A stretch of DNA of 42,089 nt from Thermoplasmatota archaeon (GCA_029762535.1 JARVGK010000027.1:1-42089), one strand, 5' to 3'; counted from the stretch's first letter, positions 24,060 to 33,341 are shown. The notes: generated by a model from the sequence alone, not told the origin. Made by a program: numbers and translations.

Positions 24060-26225
24060 TTGTCGCTAAGGGCCTTTCACCGGGGTTGTGTGACGATCCT
24101 CGCGCTCTTTTTTCTGATCGTACCTGTATTGTCGGCAGGGTTCACGAACGCTCAGGGCCCCTACGACCATCTGGAGACATCGGTCATATGGGGCAGGGTG
24201 CTCGATACGTCAGGCAAGCCCTGCGCGAACTTCGAGGTATCCCTGGAGGCCGACCTTTTCATCGGCAAGAAAGTGTTGACCGATGAGAATGGATGGTACA
24301 GCGTTAACCTATCGTCCGGGACGTATACGGTCCGGGTCCACTGCGATCTCAAACAGGAGCTGGGAAGGACGGAAGTGTCCCTCGGCGAGGGAGAGACCAA
24401 GCGTATAGATTTCAAGGTCGATCCAAGGGATCCCCCAAAATCCCGCCTCTACGGGGTCATCCTGGACCGTTGGGGACAACCCGTGGAGAAGGCGCGGATC
24501 ACCCTGATGAGAGGAGAGCCGTACACTGTCAACACCACCCGTTCCGATAAGGAGGGCCATTATTCTCTTTTCGTCCCTTCCGGGACGTACAATCTTACGG
24601 TACTCTTCAAGGATAACGAGGAGTTGAACCGGACGATCTCTCTGCAATGGCAGGAGGAGAGGGAGTTCAACATATCCATAGAGTCCACAGGAGAGAGGAT
24701 CAGATTCGATCTCCTTAAGATAGCTGGCTTCCTGGAGGAGAATTGGATATACATCCTGTTCATGCTGATATCGGTCCTGGTCCTATTCGGACTCTATGAG
24801 GGTTCGATCATCTCCGTGAGGTCCCTGCGCAGGAGGAGGATACCATTGATCGAGGACGCATGGTACGATCATCTTCTGCTGCTTCTCAAGCGTTCATTCG
24901 TGGTCCTTATCCTCACAGCGATATTATGGCAGATCTCCAACATGTCCGAATGGATAGAGAACGTCGTTTGGGGCCCGGGGCTGAGGGTCGCCCTTCACGC
25001 GATAGGCGTGTTCCTCGTAATGTTCCTCATGAGGATATCCCTGAGGGTCAACGACATATTCTGGGAAAGGCTGCGAGAGAGGCTCGAGAAGAAGGATAAG
25101 CCATCGTTCTTCCTGAGGGTGTTCACAATGGTGACATTGATCACCCGCTACTCGATCCTCGCGATGTGGTTCGGGGTGATAGTACTACTGGTGCTGTCGG
25201 CCCTTGGACTCGGGGAGAGCATGGCCGATGCGGCACTGGGCTTCCTCAGCGATAACATTGCCCAGCTGTCGTTCCTGGGCATTCTGGTCGTGGCGGGTTT
25301 CATTCTCAAGAAGTTCATCGACATAGCCTTCAAGGAGCTGGAAGCGCGGACCACCAGGCTCAGCCCTGCCATGGTAAGGATGACCCACAAAGGCATACTG
25401 ACGGGCATATATGCCATCCTGGGAATGATATTCGTCTTCACTCTCCTGTCCATGGCGGGCCTGGGCGATGTAGGAACTACGTTCATACTGGTCATTTCCA
25501 TGATAATCGGCCTCGTCGTATCGTTCGCGGCCACCGGTTCCATAGGGAACATGCTCTCCGGCCTTGTCATTATGTCCATGAAACCTTTCGACACGGGGGA
25601 CAGGGTGAACATAGGAGAGCGGACACTGGGAGATATCGTCTATATGGGCCTGATGTTCACAAGGGTCAGGGACCTCGAAGGCCGCCTCATAGAGATCCCC
25701 AACAACAATGTTCTGGCCAACAACATCACGAATTTTTCGAGAACCGCATCAGAGGGGAGTTACGCGGTCTTCGTTGACGTCACCCTCGGATACGAAATAC
25801 ATCCGAAAAGGGCAAAGACGCTCATGAAACACGCGGCCATGGCGACATCCGGCGTCCTTGACGATCCACCCCCCCATGTGCTTTTGAGGGCCTTCCACGA
25901 TCATGCGGTGGAGTACCGCCTTAGAGCATTCATAAATGAGCCCCATCGAATGCTCTTCATCCGATCCTCAGTGATGGAGAACATGCTGGACATGTTCCAT
26001 CAGAACGGCCTGGAGATATTGAGCCCCCTGTACCATGTCAAGAGGGAAGGGAGGGACCCCACTCATGAACAGTTAGAGGCAAGGACACAATGGACGAGGG
26101 AACAGGGCGATTCATCCGCCCAAACGCTGTCCATGTTCGATGGCCTTGAGAACGGATCCTACGTAGAGCAGGCACCCGCTCCAGACGTAGGGGGTCATAG
26201 TGGATCGGGCGATCTCGGAGTTTGA
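24060..26225 (+). CDS. MscS-family mechanosensitive channel with two N-terminal carboxypeptidase-regulatory-like domains
   Basis: A 721-residue membrane protein. A signal peptide (ILALFFLIVPVLSAG) is followed by two transthyretin-like beta-sandwich domains: IWGRVLDTSGKPCANFEVSL ... GWYSVNLSSGTYTVRV and LYGVILDRWGQPVEKARITL ... GHYSLFVPSGTYNLTV. Then come about six hydrophobic helices (from ~224) and the MscS core: pore helix GLVVSFAATGSIGNMLSGLVI and the beta domain KPFDTGDRVNIGE and IEIPNNNVLANNITNFSR. The channel should open on membrane tension and release solutes; the outside sandwiches may tether it to the cell surface layer (inference). The start is TTG with a weak GGGGAA site. The C-terminus meets the convergent top6A with two bases between stops. 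Confidence 0.93.
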   Translation: MSLRAFHRGCVTILALFFLIVPVLSAGFTNAQGPYDHLETSVIWGRVLDTSGKPCANFEVSLEADLFIGKKVLTDENGWYSVNLSSGTYTVRVHCDLKQELGRTEVSLGEGETKRIDFKVDPRDPPKSRLYGVILDRWGQPVEKARITLMRGEPYTVNTTRSDKEGHYSLFVPSGTYNLTVLFKDNEELNRTISLQWQEEREFNISIESTGERIRFDLLKIAGFLEENWIYILFMLISVLVLFGLYEGSIISVRSLRRRRIPLIEDAWYDHLLLLLKRSFVVLILTAILWQISNMSEWIENVVWGPGLRVALHAIGVFLVMFLMRISLRVNDIFWERLRERLEKKDKPSFFLRVFTMVTLITRYSILAMWFGVIVLLVLSALGLGESMADAALGFLSDNIAQLSFLGILVVAGFILKKFIDIAFKELEARTTRLSPAMVRMTHKGILTGIYAILGMIFVFTLLSMAGLGDVGTTFILVISMIIGLVVSFAATGSIGNMLSGLVIMSMKPFDTGDRVNIGERTLGDIVYMGLMFTRVRDLEGRLIEIPNNNVLANNITNFSRTASEGSYAVFVDVTLGYEIHPKRAKTLMKHAAMATSGVLDDPPPHVLLRAFHDHAVEYRLRAFINEPHRMLFIRSSVMENMLDMFHQNGLEILSPLYHVKREGRDPTHEQLEARTQWTREQGDSSAQTLSMFDGLENGSYVEQAPAPDVGGHSGSGDLGV

Positions 26226-26227
26226 CA

Positions 26228-27334
26228 TCACTTCAAGTTGATCTCCGAGAGCTTCTCTGGCAGATACGTGTCGGTGACGTAGTCCAGGCCGTACTTGGCA
26301 AGGGCCTGCTGCTCGGATTTCTTCTTGATCTTGAGCTGCAGATTGATCTCCGATCTCCAATGGTCCGAGTCGAACCTGGGGTCCGTGAGCTCGGCCTTGA
26401 GCGCGGAGATGTCCTGGTCTGTAAGCTTGTCAGAGGGCAGATCGTAATTGATTATGTCCGACGGCGTGATCCCGAGATACTGGGCCGAAGGCGTGGCAAG
26501 GTATTCCGATATATGGGCCGTCTTTATTGCCCCGTAAGCGACCGAGGCGAATATGCGATACGACCAGGGGTCCCCGTCCGTGAAGAGGACCACCGGCAGG
26601 TTGGAGTATTCGTAGAGTCTCTTTATGAAGCGCCGGGTGGACCTGGCGGGCTGCCCCTTCAGGTGGACCAGTATTGCCCTGCTCTTCTCATCGAAGCCGT
26701 TCTCCACCAACCTGTCGAACATACCGCCCGTCTCAACGGCGAGGATAAGGTCCGCATCGACGGACTTGAACCTCACCTTCTCCTGCTCGACGTTGTAGGG
26801 TATTCCGTAACCCGAGTCCCCGACATCGTCCTTGCAGTTGATGCGTTTGAGATCCCCCTTGCGGTTCAGTTCCTCGATGGTTATGTTGCCTATGACCCTG
26901 GCCCCGTCCTCCTCGGGCCTGAGCTTGAAATCCTCCCTCATGCATCTGGTTATTATCTCGAGGTCCTCCGCCAGCTTGTTGGAATCATCTTGGGCGGGGA
27001 ACTTTGCCTTGTTCCACCCCTCCGAGATGTAGTACATCTCCCTGAGGGTGGACGATTTCCCGTCCTTGATCATCTCCGTTATGAAATCCACGGTATAGAG
27101 CGACCGGAGTATGCCCGTGGCACCTCCAAGGTCCTTCGCGGAGCGCTGGACCACGTCCTCTCCGTACTTCCATACGTTGTGCTCGTCGGAGAGAACGATG
27201 TTGTTCTTGGTCCTGGATGAAACCTCCAGGGCGGGTATCTCCTCTTTCATCAACTGGTCGTAGACCGATCCGGCGATCTCCCTGAGCCTCTCCATGGCCA
27301 CTTCGTTCCCCTTGAATATCCTTTTTTTCGTCAT
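26228..27334 (-). CDS. top6A: DNA topoisomerase VI subunit A
   Basis: A 368-residue Spo11-type cleavage subunit of the A2B2 type IIB topoisomerase, which relaxes and decatenates DNA. It has the 5Y-CAP domain with the catalytic Tyr in [10 protein letters not shown], and a Toprim domain with Glu in LAVETGGM and the acidic pair in [10 protein letters not shown]. Length is typical. It lies nine bases downstream of top6B, so the two subunits are co-transcribed. Confidence 0.98.
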   Translation of the reverse strand: MTKKRIFKGNEVAMERLREIAGSVYDQLMKEEIPALEVSSRTKNNIVLSDEHNVWKYGEDVVQRSAKDLGGATGILRSLYTVDFITEMIKDGKSSTLREMYYISEGWNKAKFPAQDDSNKLAEDLEIITRCMREDFKLRPEEDGARVIGNITIEELNRKGDLKRINCKDDVGDSGYGIPYNVEQEKVRFKSVDADLILAVETGGMFDRLVENGFDEKSRAILVHLKGQPARSTRRFIKRLYEYSNLPVVLFTDGDPWSYRIFASVAYGAIKTAHISEYLATPSAQYLGITPSDIINYDLPSDKLTDQDISALKAELTDPRFDSDHWRSEINLQLKIKKKSEQQALAKYGLDYVTDTYLPEKLSEINLK

Positions 27335-27343
27335 AAGATCACC

Positions 27344-29227
27344 TCAGAGCGGGTCTGCCCCGATCACCTCTCCGGGGAGGTTACCGTAGAAGACCTCCAC
27401 CTCATCGTAATCGTCCTTGGCCAGGCCGAGGATCGAGAAACCCAGATGCTCGAACTTCGCAGGATGGATCGGACCCACGTCCCATTCTATCGCATCGCCC
27501 TTCATCCTGTAGCTCTCAGGATAGATGCCCTGTATGAGGGCCTGAGGGACCTTCACCATCACCCTGAACTTCCGGGGTTTGGCGGTGTAGTTCTGAGCCT
27601 TGATCGTGACCTCGGTCACGCTGTCGGAACCATCCTTGGAATTCCCTTCTGTGTAATGGATCCCGGAATCGATGACCACTATGTTCATTATCTTCGTGAT
27701 GACGGGGTCGAGGGGCGGAATGGGCTTTCCCATTATGGAGGAGCTCTTCTTGGCTATCTCCGGGAGTATCTCCCTGACAATGGAGTATTTCTCCGAGACC
27801 TTCTTGAGCTTCTGCCTTTTGTTGATATGGGCCTTGACCCTCCTTCCAAGGGCCTGGAGAGCCCTGGTTATCTCGTCTATGATCTCATCGACGTCCGCCA
27901 CCGCTTCCTTCGATTCAGATGTGAAGGGAACGTTCGTGGAGGCGACATGAACGAGTATCATCGCAGGTCCGTACGGGATGCCCCTGCCACCTTTCTGTTC
28001 CAGACCATAGGGTCTCCAGTTGATGTTCTCGATCGCGTGGGTCATGGCACAGCCCCCCTGCTGGTACAGAAGAGGGACCCTGTTGGCGAATCTCAATATC
28101 TTCACCGGACCCCCGGCCTCCAACTCCCCGCCGTAGACGATCCCTGCCTCCACCTGGAAGGGCGTTCCCCTGAACACCCCTGGCTCCCTCGTGACGGTGT
28201 ATGCGAACTTCGAATCTATCTCCTTGCGAAGCCCTTTCCTTATCAGATTGTCGCCGATCGGGGATAGGCAGTCTGTCGGAGGGGACATGAAATTGGTGGC
28301 CTGGAAGGCATCATAGAGCATCTGGACCTCATCGGGAGACAACAGGTGCGGTTTCTTGTTCTCCCCGATCCCGGACCTCTCCAGGATCTCCTTTGCCCCC
28401 CTAGGGGAAATCCTGGAATACTCGGTAATGAGAAAGGAGGACATCTTCCTTGCTTCAGTATTGTGGAGCATGGATTTGAGGACCCCCAGCTCGATACCGT
28501 GGGGGTGTGGTTTGATCTCTTTGGCCTGGTCCGGGACCTTTTGAACGACCCTCTCGAACCTTCGCATCTCCCCGTCCGGGTCCTCGAAGGTTATCTCGAC
28601 ATGCGGGTTTACTATGGCGGTGGCCTTGAGGTACTCCAGTACGCTCTGCTTCTTCTCCCTTGAGTAGCGCCCCTCGATCTCGACCTCTATCTCGGTACCG
28701 TGAGGCGGGTCCCACAGGACCACCTGTTCCGATAGAACCTGCGGCCTGTTCCTCTTGGTGTCGATCATGATCTCCATTCTGTAGCACGGATGATCATCGC
28801 CGATCTTTGAGATGACGGTCGCGGGCTTGCCCGTTGTGAGCTGACCGTATAGGACCACGGCCGAGATCCCGATCCCCTGCTGCCCCCTCGATTGCCTGAT
28901 GGCATAGAACCTCGAACCGTAAAGGAGCCTCCCGAAGACATGAGGTATCTGTTTCTTGACGATCCCGGGGCCGTTGTCCCTGACCTTTATTATGAATCGG
29001 TCCTTCTGAGGGCATCGAACTATCTTGACCTGTATGGAGGGCAGGATATGCGCCTCCTCGCAGGCGTCGAGCGAGTTGTCCACGCCCTCCTTCACGGAGA
29101 CAAGCATCGCCTTCGATGGATTGTCGAAGCCGAGTATCTGCCTGTTCTTGGCGAAGAAATCCGATATGGAGATCTCCTTCTGCGACTGCGCCATCTTCTC
29201 TGCGTACGGAGTGGCCACCTTACTCAC
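27344..29227 (-). CDS. top6B: DNA topoisomerase VI subunit B
   Basis: A 627-residue ATPase subunit of topoisomerase VI. The GHKL motifs are SLDACEEA (N box), IKVRDNGPGI (G1) and SRGQQGIGISA (G2). A helix-two-turn-helix region and a transducer domain with a conserved lysine/arginine-rich stretch follow. The last ~110 residues form an Ig-like domain, an extension also seen in methanosarcinal enzymes, which explains the length above the ~530 of short forms. The start is GTG at 29227; an ATG eleven codons in is an alternative. Its product partners the adjacent subunit A. Confidence 0.98.
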   Translation of the reverse strand: MSKVATPYAEKMAQSQKEISISDFFAKNRQILGFDNPSKAMLVSVKEGVDNSLDACEEAHILPSIQVKIVRCPQKDRFIIKVRDNGPGIVKKQIPHVFGRLLYGSRFYAIRQSRGQQGIGISAVVLYGQLTTGKPATVISKIGDDHPCYRMEIMIDTKRNRPQVLSEQVVLWDPPHGTEIEVEIEGRYSREKKQSVLEYLKATAIVNPHVEITFEDPDGEMRRFERVVQKVPDQAKEIKPHPHGIELGVLKSMLHNTEARKMSSFLITEYSRISPRGAKEILERSGIGENKKPHLLSPDEVQMLYDAFQATNFMSPPTDCLSPIGDNLIRKGLRKEIDSKFAYTVTREPGVFRGTPFQVEAGIVYGGELEAGGPVKILRFANRVPLLYQQGGCAMTHAIENINWRPYGLEQKGGRGIPYGPAMILVHVASTNVPFTSESKEAVADVDEIIDEITRALQALGRRVKAHINKRQKLKKVSEKYSIVREILPEIAKKSSSIMGKPIPPLDPVITKIMNIVVIDSGIHYTEGNSKDGSDSVTEVTIKAQNYTAKPRKFRVMVKVPQALIQGIYPESYRMKGDAIEWDVGPIHPAKFEHLGFSILGLAKDDYDEVEVFYGNLPGEVIGADPL

Positions 29228-29302
29228 CCTGGAACTACCTGTCCTCTATCAGCTACATGATAAAAAACTGTCGGGTATGGTGTATGAAAGAAATCCCCTC
29301 TT

Positions 29303-30829
29303 TCACTTCTTCTTGAAGTATAGGTAGAGGAAGATAGCGGCCAAAAGCAGAGGGACGAGGGTCAGAATTAGCCCCATAGAGGTGACGCTGTAAACGTCGT
29401 ATATTGTCGGATCGTCCCCAAGGTATCCATACTCCAGAACCAGGATGACGAAGTTGCCCAACGCGTCCGCAAGACCGATGCATGCGAACACGAGGAACAG
29501 GAGGTTCATCAATCTGCTCATGTCGCCGGATATCTCCCGCTGCCGGCTATCCACGAACGTCCTCAGGACCTCGATCGTAGATGTGAGTATGACCCTGGAA
29601 TGCATCAGCTCCTCGGAGAGGGACCGCAGGGACCTCATCTCCTTATCGATGCGTTTGAGCATCACTTCGGATATAGTTAGAGGGGAGTCCTCTGTGGACC
29701 TGCTGTCGTATTCAAGGTTGATGATAAGCTCCTTGTCCTTGATGGAGAGCGCCATGTCCTGCAGCCTGCTGTTACCCCGAATGATGCCGTTCTCGACCTC
29801 GGAGACAAGGGAGAACTCCACCGAGGCCTTTGTAAGGAGCTCCTTCTCCATCCGATAGGTCTCCTTTTCCTGCTGCTTCTTGGATAACCCCTCTCCACCT
29901 GTGTAGTTAGGCGAGTACCTCTTCATATGCTCGTTGATCTCGTTCTGGAGAGTGAAGATCTCCTCTAAAAGGATGGCGCTCTTTGAGCGCAGGTCCGCCA
30001 GTTCGCCGACGATCGAATCCTCGAGCCTGGCCTTGATGAGCATCAGATCGATGATCCGTGATTTGATCCCGACGAGGTTGATCAGGTAGTTCTGACGCAG
30101 CTGGTATGTCCCTCTCTCCGGATCCTCGTCCTGCCGGTAAGGTGTCCTCTCCTTCACGGTTATCAGAGGATTGCGGTAGACCTCCTGGGTCTTGAGCGCC
30201 GATAGGTCGAGTTCCAGGAGCATGAACGGGTCCTTCGGAACGCCGGTCACCGCGGGGGAGAATCCCAGAAGGAAGAGCATCGCGTTGACGTTGCCGTGCC
30301 TCGCGGTGTTGACGAGGACCTTGCCTCCCAGGCCGAACAGCCTGTTGAGGTATGCGACATTGCTCTGATAGGTGTCGGAGGCGATCATCGGGAGCTTGTC
30401 GGTCGCGTCCCGGTCCTTGTACAGATACGATACGTCGGAGTACTTCTTGGTCCACACCGAATCCTCTGATCCGCACGTCAGAAGCGTGACGCAGGCGATC
30501 CTGCTCCCTTCGGCGGTATGCCCCTGAATGGCATCCTTTAGCCTGGAGATGTGCGGTTTCATCTCCTCGTATCTCACCTTGAAGAGATCTGGGGATATGC
30601 TGATCGAAGAGAGCCTTTCCTCGGCGAGGTCGAAGGCGAGCTCTACGGCGATCCAATCACCCTTCACGGAGGATTCGACCCTCATCCCGCTCCTGCCCTT
30701 GAAAAGCGACGCTGCGGCATCCTGGGCAGATGTGCCCCGGCCCTCCTTGGCCTTGAACAGCAGTATCGCGGATATCTTCGGATCGAACAGCGGGAACGTC
30801 CTCAATTTCGGCCACCGGCAGGGTCCCAT
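29303..30829 (-). CDS. Coiled-coil membrane protein with two C-terminal TM helices (CorA-like topology), unknown function
   Basis: A 508-residue protein with no signal peptide. Residues ~1-230 are a mixed alpha/beta soluble domain. Residues ~230-430 are long charged helices consistent with coiled coil (LRSKSAILLEEIFTLQNEIN, ISEVMLKRIDKEMRSLRSLSEEL). Two TM helices end the protein: LLFLVFACIGLADALGNFVIL and GLILTLVPLLLAAIFLYLY, then KKK. Soluble domain, long helices and two terminal TMs is the CorA plan, but the GMN motif after the first TM is missing. I do not recognise the family. A TATA box (30863-30872) supports the start at 30829. The gene precedes top6B by 75 bases. Confidence 0.85.
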   Translation of the reverse strand: MGPCRWPKLRTFPLFDPKISAILLFKAKEGRGTSAQDAAASLFKGRSGMRVESSVKGDWIAVELAFDLAEERLSSISISPDLFKVRYEEMKPHISRLKDAIQGHTAEGSRIACVTLLTCGSEDSVWTKKYSDVSYLYKDRDATDKLPMIASDTYQSNVAYLNRLFGLGGKVLVNTARHGNVNAMLFLLGFSPAVTGVPKDPFMLLELDLSALKTQEVYRNPLITVKERTPYRQDEDPERGTYQLRQNYLINLVGIKSRIIDLMLIKARLEDSIVGELADLRSKSAILLEEIFTLQNEINEHMKRYSPNYTGGEGLSKKQQEKETYRMEKELLTKASVEFSLVSEVENGIIRGNSRLQDMALSIKDKELIINLEYDSRSTEDSPLTISEVMLKRIDKEMRSLRSLSEELMHSRVILTSTIEVLRTFVDSRQREISGDMSRLMNLLFLVFACIGLADALGNFVILVLEYGYLGDDPTIYDVYSVTSMGLILTLVPLLLAAIFLYLYFKKK

Positions 30830-30862
30830 TTACCGCTGCCGGAGTTATCAAGAACGGCGGTC

Positions 30863-30872
30863 TATTTAAATA
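30863..30872 (-). promoter_or_regulatory. TATA box of the coiled-coil membrane protein gene
   Basis: The palindromic TATTTAAATA lies 34-43 bases before the ATG at 30829, predicting a leader of about ten bases. It is a clean match to archaeal TATA elements. Confidence 0.6.
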
Positions 30873-30914
30873 TTCAGATGCCAGGTTCGCGCGTGCGAAA
30901 TGTGATAGGATCTG

Positions 30915-31802
30915 TCAGGTCGGAGGATATGCGGCGCAGCATCCGGCGACCTGGACGATGTCGAACCCCTGTTCTTCTATCCAGTTCAAGGCCGCCCTGG
31001 AGGGCTGGACTATACCCGAGAAACCGTATCTCAGGACCGATATCTCAAGGTTCGGATCCCCCCTTGATCTCATGCACCCCAGGGACAATGAGGTTCCTTT
31101 GAGATCCGAGACCATGAGCCTGGCAAGCTCGAGGACCGCCTCTTTTTCAGGGGGCGGGGATCCCCATAAAGGAGTGCCTTTCGTTGGAATGTGAAGGATG
31201 AGGACCGCCATGTCTGGCCTGTATCCTTTGATGGCATGGACGGCTTCCTTCTCGGAGTAGAGATCGGGCCCTCCCAGTCCAGCGAGTATATGCGGAACGA
31301 CCCTGGCCCCCGTTGAACGCAGTGCGTCAAAGGAGAGCATGACATCCTCCGGAGAGACGTCGAGATGCATCACATCTTTCAGGACGCTCTCGTCAAGGAC
31401 CAGATCGAATGAGAAGAGGTCGGATCCTGCTTCCTTCAGAGCGTGAGCCTCCTCCTCGCTGATGATCCCCGGATGGACGTTGACGACCAGTCCCGTTCTC
31501 TCTTTCACTTCCTTGAGCTCGGAGAGAATGTGAGGGGGATATGCGACCCTCCCCGAGGGATCGGATCCTCCGGAGAGGAGGAATCCCTTCCCTCCTCTAT
31601 CCCAGAGGTCGAGCGCAGTCGAAAGCAGACCGCCCGGAGCGGAGACGTCCCTCATCGATCCCAGGTAATGCCCCCTGCAGTGATCGCACATGAGATCGCA
31701 ACGGGATCCCGTCGCGGAGAAGCTGGGGAAGGATCCCCCGGGCCTGTATATGGTTATGGTCCTTTTCACGATCCGGTCAGATGGATATTGATAATTAACC
31801 AT
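30915..31802 (-). CDS. Radical SAM protein (biotin-synthase-like, COG1856-type)
   Basis: A 295-residue radical SAM enzyme. The cluster motif is CDLMCDHC (C-x3-C-x2-C) within SATGSRCDLMCDHCRGHY, followed by the SAM-binding GGSDPSG and barrel strands LVVNVHPGII and VVPHILAGLGG. The C-terminus has CMRSRG and VAGCCAAYP cysteines that could hold a second cluster. It resembles the archaeal biotin-synthase-like group that includes uncharacterised proteins and, possibly, the two-component lipoyl synthases; I cannot assign the reaction. It is the last gene of the native minus-strand set before the AT-rich repeat and the IS element. Confidence 0.87.
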   Translation of the reverse strand: MVNYQYPSDRIVKRTITIYRPGGSFPSFSATGSRCDLMCDHCRGHYLGSMRDVSAPGGLLSTALDLWDRGGKGFLLSGGSDPSGRVAYPPHILSELKEVKERTGLVVNVHPGIISEEEAHALKEAGSDLFSFDLVLDESVLKDVMHLDVSPEDVMLSFDALRSTGARVVPHILAGLGGPDLYSEKEAVHAIKGYRPDMAVLILHIPTKGTPLWGSPPPEKEAVLELARLMVSDLKGTSLSLGCMRSRGDPNLEISVLRYGFSGIVQPSRAALNWIEEQGFDIVQVAGCCAAYPPT

Positions 31803-31867
31803 TGCGATTGAACGGATCCATCATATGCAACAACAATATAACATATGCATTCTATATATTTATGCTC

Positions 31868-31910
31868 ATATAATATAATATAATATAATATAATATAATA
31901 TAATATATAT
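31868..31910. repeat. AT pentanucleotide microsatellite (TAATA)n
   Basis: At least seven perfect tandem TAATA units (31871-31905) with flanking AT, directly beside the left end of the IS element and upstream of the radical SAM gene. It is a low-melting region likely to vary in copy number. No gene or canonical origin motif is visible in it. Confidence 0.9.
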
Positions 31911-31938
31911 TTGGTATGAAGATAGGCGTGTGGACTGG

Positions 31939-33177
31939 TCAAGTGGCCACCGGTAAAGGGGTCAATGATACCTCAAACCCAAGGGCTTTCAACCGGTTCA
32001 CCGCGTTCTTTTTTGAATTTTCTTTGTGGAGCCTTTCCAGATAATCAGGACCCAGGTCTTTATATGGCTCACCGTTCTGGATCACATGAAAGGCAATACA
32101 GAGAATCTTATGGGCTATCGCTGTGATGGCTCTTTTCTGGCCACGACGATGAGCAAGCCTTCGGTATTTCTCTGACAGATAGTTACCTTTGGTCTTGGAT
32201 GCGGCCCACGCAGCCTCGGTCAAAGTCACCCTTAACCAACAATCGCCTTTCCTGGTCTTGCCGCTCATCCTTTTCCCGGCACTCTCTTTGTTACCTGGAC
32301 ACACACCAGCCCATGAAGCAAGTCTCTGAGGTGTCTGAAAAACTGACATATCGTCCCCAATCTCGGCAATGATCGATGCTGCACAGTGCTTATTTACACC
32401 AGGGATCGTCATCAGAAGTTCGTATACCTCTCGATAAGGTTCTAATTTCTCATCGATCCTTCTTTCAAGGTCAGCAATCCTTTCGCCGAGGTAATTCAGA
32501 TGATCGAATATCTCAGCCATCATGAATCGATGATGATCGGTGACATGCCCTCTCAACGCCTTGATCAGATCAGGTATCTTGGATCGAAGCCTACGTCTAG
32601 CCATGTCGGCGATCTCTTCAGGGGACGAATCACCTTTTATGAGAGCTTGAATCATATCGGTACCTGATATCGAGAACGTTTTACTCAGAACGGACGAGAT
32701 CTTTATGTTTGCGTCTTCGAGTATTTTTTGGAGTCTGTTCTTTTCAGCCGTTACGTTCTGGATGAGCTTCGTTCGGTACCGGACCAGATCCCTGAGGTCT
32801 CTGATGTCCCTTGGCGGTATGAAGCTATTTCTCAGGAGACCGTGCCTGAGCAATGTCGCGATCCACTGGCTGTCGTTGAGGTCAGTCTTTCTTCCGGGGA
32901 CGTTCTTGATCAACCTTGCGTTTACGACCATGACGATCATGGAATCCTCAAGGATGTTGAAGACAGGCTTCCAGTAAGTGCTAGTGCTTTCCATGGCTAC
33001 ATGGGAGCAATCGTTATCCAGAAGCCAAAGTTTCATCTTGAGTAGGTCCTCGGTCATAGTCGAGAAGCTCTTCTTGGTCTCTGTCACCTTTCCGTCGAGG
33101 CCTTCGATGAGCAGGCAGGCCACGATAATCGACTTATGTATGTCTAATCCACAACATCTTTTTAAAATCGGTTGCAT
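31939..33177 (-). CDS. IS110-family transposase (DEDD recombinase)
   Basis: A 412-residue recombinase. The N-terminal RuvC-like domain has Asp in CGLDIHK, Glu in VAMESTSTYW and Asp residues in GRKTDLNDSQWIA. A helical linker follows. The C-terminal Transposase_20 domain has MTIPGVNKHCAASIIAEIGD, RLASWAGVCPGNKESAGKRMSGKTRKGD and LRVTLTEAAWAASK, containing the serine region used with the DEDD site. The frame is intact, so the element may be active. The stop lies five bases inside the left terminal repeat. Its long non-coding 5' side matches the IS110 group, whose bridge RNA comes from upstream of the recombinase. Confidence 0.97.
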   Translation of the reverse strand: MQPILKRCCGLDIHKSIIVACLLIEGLDGKVTETKKSFSTMTEDLLKMKLWLLDNDCSHVAMESTSTYWKPVFNILEDSMIVMVVNARLIKNVPGRKTDLNDSQWIATLLRHGLLRNSFIPPRDIRDLRDLVRYRTKLIQNVTAEKNRLQKILEDANIKISSVLSKTFSISGTDMIQALIKGDSSPEEIADMARRRLRSKIPDLIKALRGHVTDHHRFMMAEIFDHLNYLGERIADLERRIDEKLEPYREVYELLMTIPGVNKHCAASIIAEIGDDMSVFQTPQRLASWAGVCPGNKESAGKRMSGKTRKGDCWLRVTLTEAAWAASKTKGNYLSEKYRRLAHRRGQKRAITAIAHKILCIAFHVIQNGEPYKDLGPDYLERLHKENSKKNAVNRLKALGFEVSLTPLPVAT

Positions 33178-33188
33178 ATGTTGTCTCC

Positions 33189-33341
33189 GATGGCAAAGGA
33201 GGTAGTGTAGAGTAAGAAAATTTGGTATACGTGCTTCCCGAAGACGGGAGCGACACTATGTTGTTCTTTGAAGCTACCAGGTCAGTTTTTTTTTCGGGGT
33301 CGTAGCCTCCGAAAATAGATCGACCTTCATCCTTTGCCATC
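33189..33341 (-). ncRNA. Candidate IS110 bridge RNA
   Basis: The non-coding end of the IS is closed by a perfect 12-bp inverted repeat (33189-33200 and 33330-33341, GATGGCAAAGGA on the plus strand). Within it, read on the minus strand, come two stem-loops in order: GAGGCTAC/GTAGCTTC (33302-33309/33270-33277, one G-U) with a 24-base loop, then TAGTGT/ACACTA (33253-33258/33203-33208) holding a small UCCCG-UCUU-CGGGA hairpin and a large single-stranded part. Two internal loops in one closed RNA is the plan of bridge RNAs. The second loop holds ATACCAAAT, complementary to ATTTGGTAT at the left IS end (31909-31917). Transcription is not shown. Confidence 0.62.

Noticed and set aside
26222..27220. 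332-residue frame antisense to top6A
   Set aside because: Exact opposite of a certain topoisomerase gene; no ribosome site or family pattern.
29303..30829. Calling this gene CorA magnesium transporter
   Set aside because: Topology is similar but the defining GMN motif after the first membrane helix is absent and the soluble domain is not recognisably CorA.
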